A stretch of 64,000 nucleotides of DNA from the NCBI RefSeq assembly GCF_049306965.1, contig NC_133197.1, forward strand, positions 2,744,001 through 2,808,000, in the 5' to 3' direction. Under the pieces are notes generated by a model. It was not told where the DNA came from. It did not search any database and saw only the letters and a list, made by a program, of their open reading frames with translations. Shown in pieces: positions 10,832 through 22,545 of this stretch. Made by a program: the position numbers and the translations under genes. Source of the DNA: Danio rerio. Its lineage: Eukaryota > Chordata > Actinopteri > Cypriniformes > Danionidae. How positions within the stretch are numbered: position 1 is the stretch's first letter; each line of letters starts with the position of its first letter.

Positions 10832-11841
10832 TAGGGATGTAACAATATTGTAAATACCTTCATACCGCAATAGTAATTTTTTTCAATATTACCGTAGGCG
10901 CATGACTCAATAAAACTATATTTCTGATAAAAGTTTGCTCAGGCGAATGAAGCGAACGGGAGGTAGCGGGAACTACAATTCCCATCAGCCCAGGCGTGGC
11001 CATCATCCTTTGCAGTCTGTTGTCACTACAGATCCAGTAATGCGGAAATGGAGTGGGTTGATAGTAGCGGGGATGAAAAAGAGCTGGAAATGATCGAACC
11101 TAAATTTTAAATCGGATGTGTGGAAGCATTTCGGTTTTTTTCTAAAAAGATATGAAAAAGGAGAAAAGGTGACAGACAAAGAAAAAAACAGTATGCAGGC
11201 ACTGCCAGACTGTGGTGAAATATAAGTCGGGGAATACGGCTAAAAACAGTCATGGGGACTGCAGAACACAGCACACTTGTTAGATTGATGCAGACATTGA
11301 CTTGTACCGCAAAGAGACCTCTATCTCACTCATGGCTTGTCCTCTCAAGTGGTGGAAAGACAAAACCATTGCTGTTATCCTTGGCTAAATCATATCTCAA
11401 TGTCCCAGAAACCTCAGTCCCAAATGAGAGGGTTTTCTGTTGCAGGGGACATGCCCAGAGATCCCAGCTTTTCCCAGATTATGGTTATATGGTAATTTTC
11501 CTCAAAAACCCATCTCTATTTAAGTGAGTGAGTGATTAAATGTTGAATGTGATGAGTTTTTCAACAATACTAAATTGAAACTTTATTTTTTTAATATGAT
11601 TTAATAGTTTTTTGTTAATAAAATTGAAAAATTGAAGTTCCTGTTTTAAAACTTACAGATAGATGGCTGATTTGTATGTCATTGATATGTTCAGTGCTAA
11701 GGCAAATAAACACTTTTGGCATTTTTTTCGAGTCTTTTCATTAGTTTTGTTTTTCCTGTAAATTATTCAATAAATACCGTACCGTGCCTTTCATACCGAG
11801 GTATTACCGTACCGTGAAATTCTTATACCGTTACATCCCTA
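10832..11841 (+). mobile_element. hAT deletion derivative, family 1, copy a
   Basis: Inverted ends TAGGGATGTAACAATATTG and GTTACATCCCTA, with a perfect 8-bp duplication GTTTGTGT (10824-10831, 11842-11849). Inside, a broken frame still shows the hAT C-terminal dimerisation signature (VPETSVPNERVF), so this is a shortened relative of an autonomous hAT. It inserted into another element of the TTTCCACTGAGC kind whose pieces flank it. Confidence 0.85.
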
Positions 11842-11948
11842 GTTTGTGTTTCCACTGCCAACAGCACATTTAGTCACACATTGCATCATTTGTTAGCTAA
11901 AGTGGTGGACAGTGACAGTGACGCCAAAATGGCGTAATCGCTTTCTGT

Positions 11949-13067
11949 TAGGGATGTAACGGTATTGTAAATACCGTCATACCGCAATATTAATTTTATT
12001 CGATATTATCGTAGTTGCATGACTCGGTAAAACTATAGGTCTTCTGAGAAAATTTGCTCAGGCGAATGAAGCGAACGGGAGGTACCGGAAACTACAATTC
12101 CCATCAGCCCAGGGGTGGCCATCATCCCTTGCGGTCTGTTGTCGCTACAGATCCAGAAATGCGGAAATGGAGTGTGCTGCTAGAAGCGGGGATGAAAAAG
12201 AGCTGGAAAACCCTAAAGCGGGTGTTGTCGCCGCGCGCGTACTGAATAGCGGTGTTGTCGCGCGAGTTCTTATCAGCTGTGTTGTCGCGCGAGTTCTGAT
12301 CAGCTGTGTTGTCGCGCGCGTTCTGATCAGCTGTGTTGTCCCGCACTAACTGTAAAGCAAGATGGAGCGTGTGTCGCGTCGCGGGGGCACTTTTGATCAT
12401 TTTGGAAGGGAACTTTCTATCCAAGACTAAAAAGGGCATGTGCACTGCACAGGTTGAGCCCTGTGTGTGCACGTGCCTGCAAGTTGGGGAATACGACTAA
12501 TAATCAGTCATGGGGACTGCAGAAACACAGCACACTGTTCAGATTGATGCAGACATGAGATCTCTATCTCACTCATGGTTTGTCCTCTCAAGTGGGGGAA
12601 AGACAATGCACAACGTTACCCACTGCTGTCAACCTGGGCCAAGTCATATCTCTGTCCCAGAAACCTCAGTCCCAAATGAGAGGGTTTTTTCTGTTGCAGG
12701 GGACATTGTAAATGCCCAGAGATACCAGCTTTTACCAGATTATATTTATATGATAATTTTCCTTTAAACCCATCTCTATCTAAGTGAGTGAGTGATTAAA
12801 TGTTGAATGTGATGAGTTTTCAACAATACTAAATTGAAACTTTATTTTTTTACATGGTTTAATATTTTTTTGTTATTAAAATTGAAGTTCCTGTTTCAAA
12901 GCTTACAGATAGATGACTAATTTGTATGTCATTGACACTTTTGGCACTTTTTTGGAGTATTTTCATAAGTTTTGTTTTTTCCTGTAAATGATTCAATAAA
13001 TACCGTACCGTGACATTCATACCGAGGTATTACCGTACCGTGAAATTCTGATACCGTTACATCCCTA
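11949..13067 (+). mobile_element. hAT deletion derivative, family 1, copy b
   Basis: Same family as copy a, only 107 bases downstream, with its own perfect 8-bp duplication CTTTCTGT (11941-11948, 13068-13075), so it is a separate insertion. The remnant frame near 12510-12767 has SVPNERVFSVAGDIVNAQR, the hAT dimerisation block. A GC-rich tandem repeat of about 28 bp (unit with gttgtcgcgcg and gatcagct) lies at 12245-12345. It is very similar to copy c at 52567-53657. Confidence 0.88.
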
Positions 13068-13298
13068 CTTTCTGTTGTACTGTTTCAGCTCTGCTCAAGC
13101 TGAGATCGGTGTGTTGTTGTCCACACAGTAGGGTTTAATGCGTCTCCCACACGTAATGTCAAGAGACCGACTAGAAAAGTGTGAAAAACATTCTAAAATA
13201 ATTGACCATTGATTACCATACTCATTGACAATTAATCTGTCACTGATGAATCATCTGCATCCCTATCTCACCTCTTTTAAAGTGTTTTAATTGTTTAA

Positions 13299-13583
<285 letters not shown>

Positions 13584-13645
13584 CACATGCTGTGCAGATT
13601 TTTAACACACAATGTGTAATTTGTTTTTGATGCCTCGCCATAGAT

Positions 13646-13827
13646 CAGCGGTGTCCAAACTCGGTCCTGGAGGGCCCGTGTCTTGCATAGTTTAGCTCCA
13701 ACACACCTGCCTGGAAGTCTGGTATACCTAGAAAGAGCTTGATTTGCTGGTTCAGGTGTGTTTTATTAGGGTTGGAACTACAATATGCAGGACACCGGCC
13801 CTCCAGCACCAAGTTTTGACACCCCTG
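13646..13827. mobile_element. Short hAT-like palindromic MITE
   Basis: Ends CAGCGGTGTCCAAACTCGG and the complement of TTTTGACACCCCTG, with GGTCCTGGAGGGCC inside. The imperfect flanking repeat (CCATAGAT/TCATAGGT) is of hAT length. The same family recurs at 35993-36185 and 42403-42594 with perfect duplications. Confidence 0.65.
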
Positions 13828-13942
13828 TCATAGGTCTACACAGCACATGTTTTCTCCTGGGAGAAGGACGGTTTGCATTTGTGAAATACATCACATTTTA
13901 TATGATTGACACATGAAAATCCCTCAAATATATTTTTGAATA

Positions 13943-14285
13943 GGGGGCTCAGTGGTTAGCACTGTCGCCTCACAGCAAGAAGGTTGCTGGTTTGAGTCCT
14001 GGCTGGGTCAGTTCGCATTTTTGTGTGGAGTTTGCATGTTCTCCCCAGGTTTGTTTCTTCTGGGTGCTCCGGTTTCCCCCCTAATTCCAAACACATGCGC
14101 TATAGGTCAGTTGATTAAGCTAAGTTGTCCATCGTGTATGAGTGTGTGGGAATGCAAGAGTGTGTGGGTGTTTCCCAGTACTGGGTTGTGGCTGGAAGGG
14201 CATCTGCTGCGTAAAATATATGCTGGATAAGTTGGCGGTTCATTCCGCTGTGGCAACCTCTGATAAATGAAGGGACTAAGCTATT
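13943..14285 (+). mobile_element. DANA-type SINE
   Basis: Head GGGGGCTCAGTGGTTAGCAC and GGTTTGAGTCCTGGC resemble a tRNA gene (A and B boxes). The body has GTGTGGAGTTTGCATGTTCT and the 3' part has GCTGGATAAGTTGGCGGTTC, ending at an AAGGGACTAAGC motif. This is the typical layout of the zebrafish DANA family. Confidence 0.7.
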
Positions 14286-14339
14286 AAAGGGACTATTTAT
14301 TACAAATAAAAACAATTGCTATATAAACATCTGACTATA

Positions 14340-14780
14340 TTAAATTTTTCCACCAATCATGTAATTTCTTCGCCATTTTAAATAGGGTATATGCGGAGCT
14401 AGTGTTTGTTCTCATACTAAAAAACTTCCAGTGAACGGTTCATGTGACCATTTTATACGGTTTATTTTACAGCAGCGATGTTGTAATGTCATTAAAATAC
14501 AACCAGTTAAACAGACTTTGGCATTCATTGAGCTGCTCATGCGTAAAATGGGACGAAAAGCTCTTCACCCGCATGCGCCCGTCAGATTCGGCAGGTTAGT
14601 GCAGAAGCTCCATTGAATACACTGGGGTAAAATAAATGCTCATATTATAAAGACATGGCGGGGAAAATGTAATTTAATGCAGTGCTTTTTGTACAATCTG
14701 AGACCCACTTTATATCGGATATCACTCAGCCAGTGGAGATAAATTTTGCAACGGCATACAGTTAACCAGAAGCACTCAAC
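14340..14780 (+). repeat. Dispersed repeat of unknown family, copy 1
   Basis: About 430 bases match the reverse complement of 47090-47580 (for example CAGCGATGTTGTAATG here against CAACGATGTTGTAAGG there, and GAGACCCACTTTATAT against GATACCCACTTTATAT). No coding frame, tRNA head or inverted ends were recognised, so the class is unknown. Confidence 0.5.
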
Positions 14781-14788
14781 CCAGGTCA

Positions 14789-15179
14789 CCCTACTGAAAC
14801 AACCAGCTTAAACCAGCCTAGGCTGGTTGGCTGGTTTTAGCTGGTCGACCAGGCTGGTTTTAGAGGGGTTTTGGCCATTTCCAGGCTGGTTTCCAGCCAT
14901 TTCCAGCCTGGTCTTAGCTGGTCAGGCTGGAAAATGACCAGCCAAATCCAGCTGAAACCAGCTTGACCAGCCTAGCCAGGCTGGGAGCCCAGCTAAAACC
15001 AGTTATGTCCAGCTTAAACCAGGCTGGTCAAGCAGGTTTTGGCTGGATTTAAGACCAGGCTGGAAATGGCTGAACACCAGCCTGGAAATGGCCAAAACCC
15101 CTCTAAAACCAGCCTGGTCGACCAGCTAAAACCAGCCAACCAGCCTAGGTTGGTTTAAGCTGGATTTTACTGCAGGGTG
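14789..15179. mobile_element. AACCAGCC hairpin element, copy 1
   Basis: A large imperfect palindrome made of many short AACCAGCC/GGCTGGTT words; its outer ends are near CCTACTGAAACAACCAGC and GCTGGATTTTACTGCAGG. It can fold end to end. Two more copies lie at 24150-24545 and 35711-35980. Probably a non-autonomous DNA element; it has no coding content. Confidence 0.65.
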
Positions 15180-15570
15180 ACAAACCGAAAGTTCTTTAGC
15201 ATACTTTGGCATTTACCCTATTGCATCTGCTATTTTTTCACTATGGCTGCCTTAAGAAGAACCATGATGGATGTTTATCAGAGAAGATGGGGAAATTATT
15301 TGGCATGTATGGAGGATGAATGAGGTCACTGTGGTGGGACACACTGCAAAAGTATAATTTTCTTACTTTATGCATTTTTTAACTATTAATCGTTTTTTGT
15401 ACGTGTGCTTTTTTATTTATTGAGTTTGTATTATTTATCTGTGTTTATTTGATATATATGATAGCAGTATCTAATTACGGTAACTGAAGGGAAAGGGGAT
15501 GTAAAAAAATGTATACGTGTGTAAACTGACTATACTGTTAAATTATTGAAGAAAATAAAGCAAATTTGAG

Positions 15571-15667
15571 GGCAACATGGTGGCTCAGTGGTTAGAACTG
15601 TCGCCTTACGGCAAGAAGGTCACTGATTTGAGTCTCGGCTGGGCCAGTTGGCATATCTGTGTGGAGT
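15571..15667 (+). mobile_element. DANA-type SINE fragment
   Basis: Only the tRNA-like head is present (GTGGCTCAGTGGTTAGAAC, then GATTTGAGTCTCGGC), ending soon after GTGTGGAGTTA. It lies in the upstream flank of locus C. Confidence 0.6.
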
Positions 15668-16026
15668 TATACTAGTTTATTAAACTTGTTCTTTGTGATT
15701 TCTAAAACTGAATACCAACGGTGATATGGATCATTATTTGATTGTTATTAGCTTCAAGTAGACATTTTTAAATGCTACTTTTTATTATTCATCTATAGTT
15801 TGTTAAAAACGTTTGTTTACTCAAAGTTAGTTGTTACTTCAGGGAAAAATCCTTTTATTTTATACTCATGTCTGTCAGCCATGAAGGATCACGTTTGTTT
15901 TTAATTTTGCTACTTTTAAAGTGCCGAATACACAGTATCTCACCTCATGGTTAAGATTTTTGTTCTCATTACTTGTAAATGTTTTGACTTCTCAATAGTT
16001 GATTTGGAGCATTTGTTTACGATCCT

Positions 16027-16096
16027 TTTTTTAAAAAAAAATGTATTAACAAGTACATAACTATACAATACTATACACAAAAAAATACATGCCAGA

Positions 16097-16174
<78 letters not shown>

Positions 16175-16657
16175 AATAATAAACATTCAGTAATTGAAAA
16201 TCTTATATTCCTTAAAAATATTACAAGTCTTCTTTGCTTTGTTATTAAAAATGTTTTCCAAACTTGTGCAGTAGTCCTTAGTCTCTTGAAGAAAGTGAAC
16301 AAAATTTGGCTTTGATCCAGTCCATTTTTTTATGTATATGAAACTTTCCCAAAATAATAAAAAATTGTACTAGAAAGGTAATATTAAAATATTAAATGCA
16401 AATATCATTTTTTTAACTTGAACACAATATTTGTTTTCCTTCTTAGAAAATTTTCCACATCCACCCAGAAAATCCTTGTATATACAATCACAAAACATGT
16501 AGACAATAGATTCCCTTTCCATACAACAAAAATCACAGGAATAATCGATATCCAAATTAAATCTCTCCAAAACCTCTTTAACTGGATATGTACTATGTAA
16601 AATTTTAAATGTAACTTCTTTTACTTTGTTATTTATACAATATATTTCACAAGAACG
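16027..16657 (-). mobile_element. L1/Tx1-like LINE 3' end upstream of the locus C promoter
   Basis: On the minus strand the sequence reads KEVTFKILHSTYP, then a C-x2-C motif in YSCDFCCMERES and FCDCIY, which matches the zinc-binding C-terminal region of L1-type reverse transcriptase proteins. The A-rich tail lies at the left as poly-T (16026-16040). It is flanked by a 15-bp duplication, TTTGTTTACGATCCT (16012-16026) and TTTGTTTACAATCCT (16658-16672). It is 5'-truncated and broken; an (AT)n tract lies inside. The insertion point is about 25 bases upstream of the CRE. Confidence 0.7.
16099..16169. repeat. (TA)n microsatellite
   Basis: An uninterrupted TA repeat of about 70 bases lies inside the LINE remnant. 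Open frames here (YIYIYI) are artefacts of the repeat. Confidence 0.95.
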
Positions 16658-16744
16658 TTTGTTTACAATCCTCTGTTGCGGCCGCCTCGCAGTAATGACG
16701 TCACTACTGACGCGTTCATTCAGCGTCGAGTCTTCAGAGCTGAG
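16658..16744 (+). promoter_or_regulatory. Locus C promoter with CRE and non-coding exon 1
   Basis: GCGGCCGCCTCGCAG is followed by a perfect CRE, TGACGTCA, at 16696-16703, then ATTCAGCGTCGAGTCTTCAG and the donor CTGAG/GTGAGT at 16744/16745. It is nearly identical to locus B. The conserved intron-1 block follows at 16745-16895. Confidence 0.7.
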
Positions 16745-17210
16745 GTGAGTCGTTGACGCTTTTTCTCGTGTTTACACAACAATAAAACACACTTTACAGT
16801 TTATTAAAGCGACAATCTGCGACTAGTTTCTGCATTGAGTTCACCTCTATCTGTGTGTCCGCTGACCAAAACAATACAGCAGGCTGAGGGCAGCTCTGAG
16901 GAAAATAGGCGGGAATTGTGTCTGTTATATTTCGAAGTGTGATGTGAGGAGGGAAATAATGAAAATCTACTGAAATATGAGTATGAAGCACAAAATATTT
17001 ATAAATTTGTGTTGCTCCATAATGTTAGCAATCTAATCTCTGTATTTCAATATTATTAAAGCTACTAAAATCCTCTATTTTATGTCAGTGGTTCCTGTTT
17101 TTACGTTATTAAATATACTAATGTCTTTAAATCACATTAACTTTAATAATGGTTTATTTCGTAAATCGGTGACGGTGTAAAATAAGCAGATATGTCTGTT
17201 TCATTTGCAG

Positions 17211-17393
17211 CTCATCCTCCTACAGTTCAGCTGTAAATACTGGAATAATCCCATCAGTCTACAAGTGAAGACGAGCATCAGACCATCAGGAAGAAGAGAA
17301 ATCTGCAAAGACAGAGTTTATTGAAGGACAGTGAGAAGATGAGTGATCCAGAACCCTGCAGAATTAAACAGGAAGACACTGAAGAACTAATAG
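17211..17393 (+). CDS. Locus C exon 2: FiNZ N-terminal coding exon
   Basis: Acceptor TCATTTGCAG (17210). The 5' UTR part is almost the same as in B, F and G (GTGAAGACGAGCATCAGACC). ATG 17339 opens MSDPEPCRIKQEDTEELI plus one base, and the donor AATAG/GTTTGTG is at 17393/17394. It joins in phase 1 to either the type-1 exon at 17792 or the type-2 exon at 20714. Confidence 0.87.
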
Positions 17394-17791
17394 GTTTGTG
17401 TTTATTCATTACTCTTTAATAATGAGGCTGAACAGCAGTGAGGTTGTAAAGATTTATTAAGATCTCCATCAGTTTTTTTCTATTTCAGTTTAAAAATAAA
17501 TATGTATTTATTTAATCTCTAAGTAATCTGACTTGACTCGATTTAAACATATCCGCACTCGAGTTGACCTGTTTAGAGTGAACCCCTGACTGGATGAGAG
17601 CTTGATTTGTCTGAACTGTGGCTTTAGATTTGATGGTAAAAGACTTGAGACTTGCTTGGACTTGACCACGTGTTGTCTTTTCCCCACCTCTGCTATGAAC
17701 TACCGGACTATTAGTGATGTGTGTGAAACCACAAAATGCAGCAGGGCTTGACTTGCCTCTTAAAATTTAACTTATTAACTTCATTTTTTAG

Positions 17792-18330
17792 ATGTGAAGC
17801 AGGAGAGTGAAGAACTGAATGAAGATGAGGAGAAATATCAGGTCAAACCTGAAGAAGAAACTCAATCAGAGACTGAACAAAGTATTTTAGGTGAAAGAAC
17901 AGCTGTTAAAATTTCCACCTGCTCTCAGTGTGGAAAGAGTTTCAAGAACAATTACAATTTCAATCATCACATGAGGATCCACACTGAAGTGAAACCTTAC
18001 AAGTGTTCACACTGCGACAAGAAGTTCGATTTGTTAGCAAGCCTGAAGCGGCACGACAGGATTCACACGGGAGAGAAACCGTACAACTGTTTACACTGCG
18101 AGAAGAGATTCAACACTTCAGGACAATTAAAAATACATGAGAGGATCCACACTGGAGAGAAACCGTACCAGTGTTCACACTGCGAGAAGAGATTCAATAA
18201 CTCAGGACACCTGAAATCACATGAGAAGATTCACACCGGAGAGAAACAGTTTCGCTGCGCTGATTGTGGGATGAGTTTCAGACATTCATCTTCTCTACGA
18301 AGACACGCACAAATCTTTCACAGTAAGTAA
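17792..18330 (+). CDS. Locus C: C2H2 zinc-finger exon, type 1, five fingers
   Basis: Follows TTTTTTAG (17791) in phase 1, reading (D)VKQESEELNEDEEKYQVKPE, an acidic FiNZ-associated linker, then five fingers starting STCSQC, YKCSHC, YNCLHC, YQCSHC and FRCADC, ending QIFHSK-stop. In the first finger the usual helix Leu is Phe (YNFNHH), a mild change. Fingers 3 and 4 are close copies of each other (EKRFNTSGQLK and EKRFNNSGHLK), so one probably arose by internal duplication. The terminal TTTCACA/GTAAGTA is a possible donor (GT 18323-18324) in phase with the type-2 exon at 20714. With exon 2 the short form would be about 197 residues. Confidence 0.88.
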
Positions 18331-18574
18331 AAATCCACAGGGCTCAAAGCTAAGGATTTTTTTACTTACCCTGCCTAAATTTTCACTGGCTCCGCAAATT
18401 TAAAAAAGGTTTAATAGCTATTTCTTAGCCACATATTTTAAATATGTCAAAAGCCAAACATAATTGTTTACAAACACTTTTCTTTAAATTAAAATTATTA
18501 GTTTTAATTTTTACTTTTAATTCTTTAAATGTAAAAAAATACAACTCTGATGAAACTTAATAAAAAAATGTAAT

Positions 18575-18575
18575 T

Positions 18576-18655
<80 letters not shown>
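18575..18655. repeat. (CA)n(TA)n compound microsatellite
   Basis: About 26 bases of CA repeat pass into about 55 bases of TA repeat, a common compound form in zebrafish DNA. Confidence 0.95.
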
Positions 18656-18656
<1 letters not shown>

Positions 18657-18660
<4 letters not shown>

Positions 18661-18777
18661 TAAAGTCAGAATAATTAGACCCTTGATTTTTTTCCCCAAT
18701 TTCTGTTTAACAAAAAGATTTTTCAAACTCATTTCTAATCATAATAGTTTTGATAATGATAATGATTCTCTTCAAGC
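18657..18777. mobile_element. Truncated Tc1/mariner-type MITE
   Basis: Begins GTAGTTAAAGTCAGAATAATT, like the terminus of 5307-5851, and continues with CCCCAATTTCTGTTTAAC. It is cut off where the next element starts. Confidence 0.5.
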
Positions 18778-18911
18778 AGGACTCGGTACGCTTTTTTTTT
18801 GTTGTCTGCTTTTGGTGCGCACTCGAGTACGATTGCTGCACTCACACCTGCCCAAACAAACCGCACCAAGAGGAAAAACGAACTCAAGTGCGATTCAACC
18901 GAACTAAATAA

Positions 18912-20229
18912 GGCCGTACTCACACTAGGTACAGTTGCCTCGAACCGGGCCAAAGCACGCTTGTCCCCCCTCCCTCCCGTCTCCCCCGACGGCCCGCACT
19001 CACACTACAATCGGGCCTGGGCACGCTTACGTCATCGATGCTGCGCTGTTCAGTGAGAACCGCTGTCCCTCAGCAGCACAGTGGAGATTTCTCTAGTTAT
19101 ATCGTTTCAGTCGGTTTGATATGCAGTGACATGCAGTCAAATATTTCGCCAAGCAGTCCTTAGGGATGCGGTGACACGCAGACAGATATTTCACTGAACA
19201 GATCCTCCCTTTTTGGCGCTCATAAACAATCATAAAGCCCTCGTGCTGCAGGAATGAGGAGGTCTGCTGAAGGTGTCGTGCAGTGAGGGGTTTGATTCTT
19301 TAATAATCTAGGGCAGTTTGTGTTGACTGAACGGTAAGAATGATTAATAAATCCATATGAAACAGTCCCTTAAAGTCACGTCTCGCTTTCAGTTTCGGGC
19401 TTTGGTGCGTTTTGCACTCACACTAGAGATCTGTGCGGGACTAAATTTTGAATCCCGCCCGCACCCGCCAGGTTTTAGCCGGAACCCGACCGCTCCCACT
19501 TCTATTAAGCACTTGATGTCCCGCTGCCCGACCCGCCCCGGTTTTTATCCGCCGCGCCCGATCCCGCTAAAGAGCGGGGGAGAACAAAACCGAAAATCAC
19601 CCAGTTATACAGTCAAGACAGCCTATAACAAGCTGTCTGTATAAACACACACACACACACAGCACCAAGCACACACACACACAGACAAAGCTTTCTCTCT
19701 CATTCGCGCGCACGCGCTCTAACACACTCATAAGCACCAAGCACAAACACAGGCAAAGCTCTATCTCTCATTCGCACACACACACACACACACCCCCCCC
19801 CACCTCTCTCATTCGCATACATACACACACACACTGCAACAAACAAGCTAAACACAGCATCGCGCTATTTCATTTACACACATGCATACGCGTGCTCACT
19901 CGGGAGTCGGGAGCGATATTGCTAGACAGCCCGCTCCCGTCCCAAATTAAACCCGTTACCGACCGCTCCCGTGATTTATTCGAAAATTTATACCCGCGCC
20001 GTAGAAATCTGGTCGGGTCCCGTGGCGCCCGCGGGACAGCCGCGGGAATGCAGACCTCTAACTCACACTACAAAAGCCCAAGTGAACCGCGCTCAGACAC
20101 ACCTCTTCCAACCAGGCCAGGGCCGGCCAAGTGAACCGTGCTTGAGCCCGATTCAGCGCACTCACACTTCTCAAATGATCCGGGAAACGGGCCTGGGCAC
20201 GGTACGGATGGCGTAGTGTGAGTAGGCCC
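18912..20229. mobile_element. Non-autonomous PIF/Harbinger-type element with nested hAT
   Basis: Ends GGCCGTACTCACACTA and the complement of TAGTGTGAGTAGGCCC, with TAA on both sides (18909-18911, 20230-20232). It is itself inside an outer element whose pieces (CACACCTGCC on the left, GGCAGGTGTGAAAGCACCC on the right) flank it, and it contains the hAT at 19424-20060. Confidence 0.7.
19424..20060. mobile_element. hAT-type GC-rich element nested in 18912-20229
   Basis: Inverted ends TAGAGATCTGTGCGGGA and CGGGAATGCAGACCTCTA, with a perfect 8-bp duplication ACTCACAC (19416-19423, 20061-20068). The inner ends are rich in CCCGCCCGC/GCGGG. The middle (19640-19870) is made of CA-rich simple repeats. 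No transposase is present. Confidence 0.75.
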
Positions 20230-20279
20230 TAAGGCAGGTGTGAAAGCACCCTATAAGTTCGTAAAGTCACAAAAACTGA

Positions 20280-20470
20280 TGTTTATATATTCAGATATAT
20301 GATATATCCACCCTGGTGCTCGCGGCGACCTGGGTTCGATTCCACCTCGCGGTCCTATGCCAATCCTTCCTCTCTCTGCTCCCCATGCTTTCCTGTCAAT
20401 TCTCTCTACTGTCCTGTCAAAATAAAGGTGAAAACCCCGAAAAAAATTATTATGAAAAAAAAAGAAAACT
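20280..20470 (+). mobile_element. tRNA-derived SINE, 3' portion
   Basis: B-box-like GGGTTCGATTCCACC, then CCTTCCTCTCTCTGCTCCCC and the 3' end AATAAAGGTGAAAACCCC followed by an A-rich tail. The same tail ends the SINE at 39110-39305. Confidence 0.6.
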
Positions 20471-20713
20471 CAAGTTCCTCCTTTCAAATGTAGAAATAAA
20501 CAAAAGAATAGAGGTAGTGGTGCGATTCCTGATTTGATTTTGATCAACAATAAAGGATCCAACACGTTATGTCAAGAAACATGAAAAGTGAGAATTACAT
20601 CATTAAATAATATAATTGACCATTGATTAAAATGCTCATTAACAATTAATCAGTCACTGATTAATCATTTGCATCCCTATTTCACATTTCTCTTTTCTGT
20701 ACTTAATTTTCAG

Positions 20714-21345
20714 ACCTGATGGTGAAGCAGGAGGAAAGTGTCAATGGTCAACCCTCATCCTCTTTGTGTGGAAAGAGTTTTACTGAACAATCAAGTTCAT
20801 GGATACATCAGAGGACTCGCACTGGAGAGAGACCACACAAATGTGATCACTGTGGGAAGTCATTTTTTAGCCGTTCAGATTTGAAGATCCATCTTAGAGT
20901 TCATACAAAGGAGAAGCCGTATTCATGTTCTGAGTGTGGAAAGAGTTTCACAACACACTCGCATTTAAAAGACCACAAGAAGATCCACTCTGGTATAAGA
21001 GAGTTTGCGTGCTTTGAGTGTGGGAAGACTTTCAATAGAGCTGGAAGCTTGAAACAGCACCTGGTAATTCACACTAGAGAGAAACCGTACCAGTGTTCAC
21101 ACTGCGACAAGAGATTTGGGTTGCCTGAATGCCTGAAAAGGCACGAGAGGATTCACACTGGAGAGAAACCGTACAAGTGTTCACACTGCGACAAGAGATT
21201 TCATTGGTCAGAAAGCCGGAAGAAACATGAGAGGACTCACACGGGAGAGAAACCGTACACATGTACTCAGTGTGGGAAGAGTTTCACACAATCATCATCC
21301 CTTAATACACACATGAAGATCCACACTGGAGAGAAAACCAGCTAG
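20714..21345 (+). CDS. Locus C: C2H2 zinc-finger exon, type 2, six intact fingers plus one degenerate
   Basis: Follows TTTTCAG (20713) in phase 1, reading (D/N)LMVKQEESVNGQP. The first finger is degenerate: its first Cys is replaced (SSSLCGKSF) and its last His is Arg (HQRTR), so it probably cannot bind zinc. Six normal fingers follow, starting HKCDHC, YSCSEC, FACFEC, YQCSHC, YKCSHC and YTCTQC, and the end is HTGEKTS-stop. The HKCDHC-YSCSEC-FACFEC order matches the type-2 exons of A, E and F. In the sixth finger the helix Leu is Arg (SESRKKH). Expected to be a nuclear DNA-binding protein; can be joined to exon 2 at 17393 or to the type-1 exon donor at 18322. Confidence 0.88.
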
Positions 21346-21415
21346 GTTTATATCCGAAGATGCAAATATCTGGGATGAATGGCTTTTACAATGGACACAG
21401 ACTAAGGGTGCTTTC

Positions 21416-22063
21416 ACACCTACACTTTTGTTTCGGAACGTGTCTCGTTTGCCCAGTTAGCGCGGTTCGTTTGGCATATGTGAACAGGGTAATCGCGTAA
21501 AAGTAATCGCTCCGAGATCGCTTGAGTGAGGTGGTCTCGGCTCGATTAAAACGAACTCTGGAGCGGTTCGATTGCAGTGAGAAAGCGATCTGATCCGAGC
21601 GCAGTTATATCACAGTGTTTTATGGATATGTAATAGGCTTACGGCTATATGAAGAGAGAATTATGAGTAGGGCGGGAAGTTTCGCGAGTCTCCGGATGCC
21701 CGCAAACGAGTGATGATCTCCCGGTAATCTCGCGTCTCCCTCCCGGTCCTCAAATAGGCATCGTCGCGCACCCTTCTCACCCCTCCCCATCGCGTCTCTC
21801 CACAGACAAGTCATGCGCACCCTGTCAATCACCACTAAACCACCACCTCTCCTGACAGCTTAGCGGGACGCTGCAAAATAAACCCTGACACTCTGACCAA
21901 TGTGAGGAGAGTTTACTCGCACGTGACTTGTTTTAGCTCTTTTGGTCCGATTAGAAACTTTGCAGTGTGAAAGCGAACCGCTCCAAGAGCAAAGAGCAAC
22001 AATGTAACAATTGTAATCTCTGTTTTGGAACAACTGAATCGATTCACAGGTGTGAAAGCAGCC
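21416..22063. mobile_element. Non-autonomous PIF/Harbinger-type element
   Basis: Ends GGGTGCTTTCACACCT and the complement of AGGTGTGAAAGCAGCC, with TAA on both sides (21413-21415, 22064-22066). It lies 70 bases after the stop of locus C and carries no nuclease frame. Confidence 0.65.
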
Positions 22064-22545
22064 TAAAACAACATTTCAGCTCATTAGTAACACAGCAGTC
22101 TTCATCTGTTCAGTCTGTGCTTGTTCTGCTGCTGTTTCATGAATGAGGCCCAGTGGGAAGAGTTTTAGCCAGTCGTCTAATCTCAGACAGGCAGAAAACA
22201 ATCAGTTTGTGTAGCTTAAGGATGAAGAAACGTCATCTAAAGTTTTGACAGCAGCTTCATTGTAGGATTCAGATCAGCTTATAGATGGAGTTCCTCACCA
22301 AACAACATGATCTGAAGCTTTTATTATTGTAGACATCTGTCATTTAGCTTTATGATATAATTTATATAATTATGCAAAATATCAAAATGCAAAGCTTATA
22401 ATTTTATATCATGGTAAATTTTCTTATGCATATTCATCACCTGTAATTGTTCAATTTTTATTCATTAGAGGTTTTTTTAGCATGCGGCCACAGTTTGTGT
22501 CTGTTCAGGAAAGATTTCCTAAGATTTATTGAACTTGTTCTTTGT

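Noticed and set aside
12054-12472. Arg/Asp-rich frames such as RDNTADQN repeats
   Set aside because: They translate a 28-bp GC-rich tandem repeat inside a hAT derivative; no protein family matches.
16097-16302. Open frames on both strands coding poly Tyr-Ile
   Set aside because: They are products of the (TA)n microsatellite; the same applies to the frames at 58620-58817.
21074-21262. Antisense frames over zinc-finger exons
   Set aside because: They mirror the repeated finger coding on the opposite strand, as also at 44229-44546 and 51664-52207.
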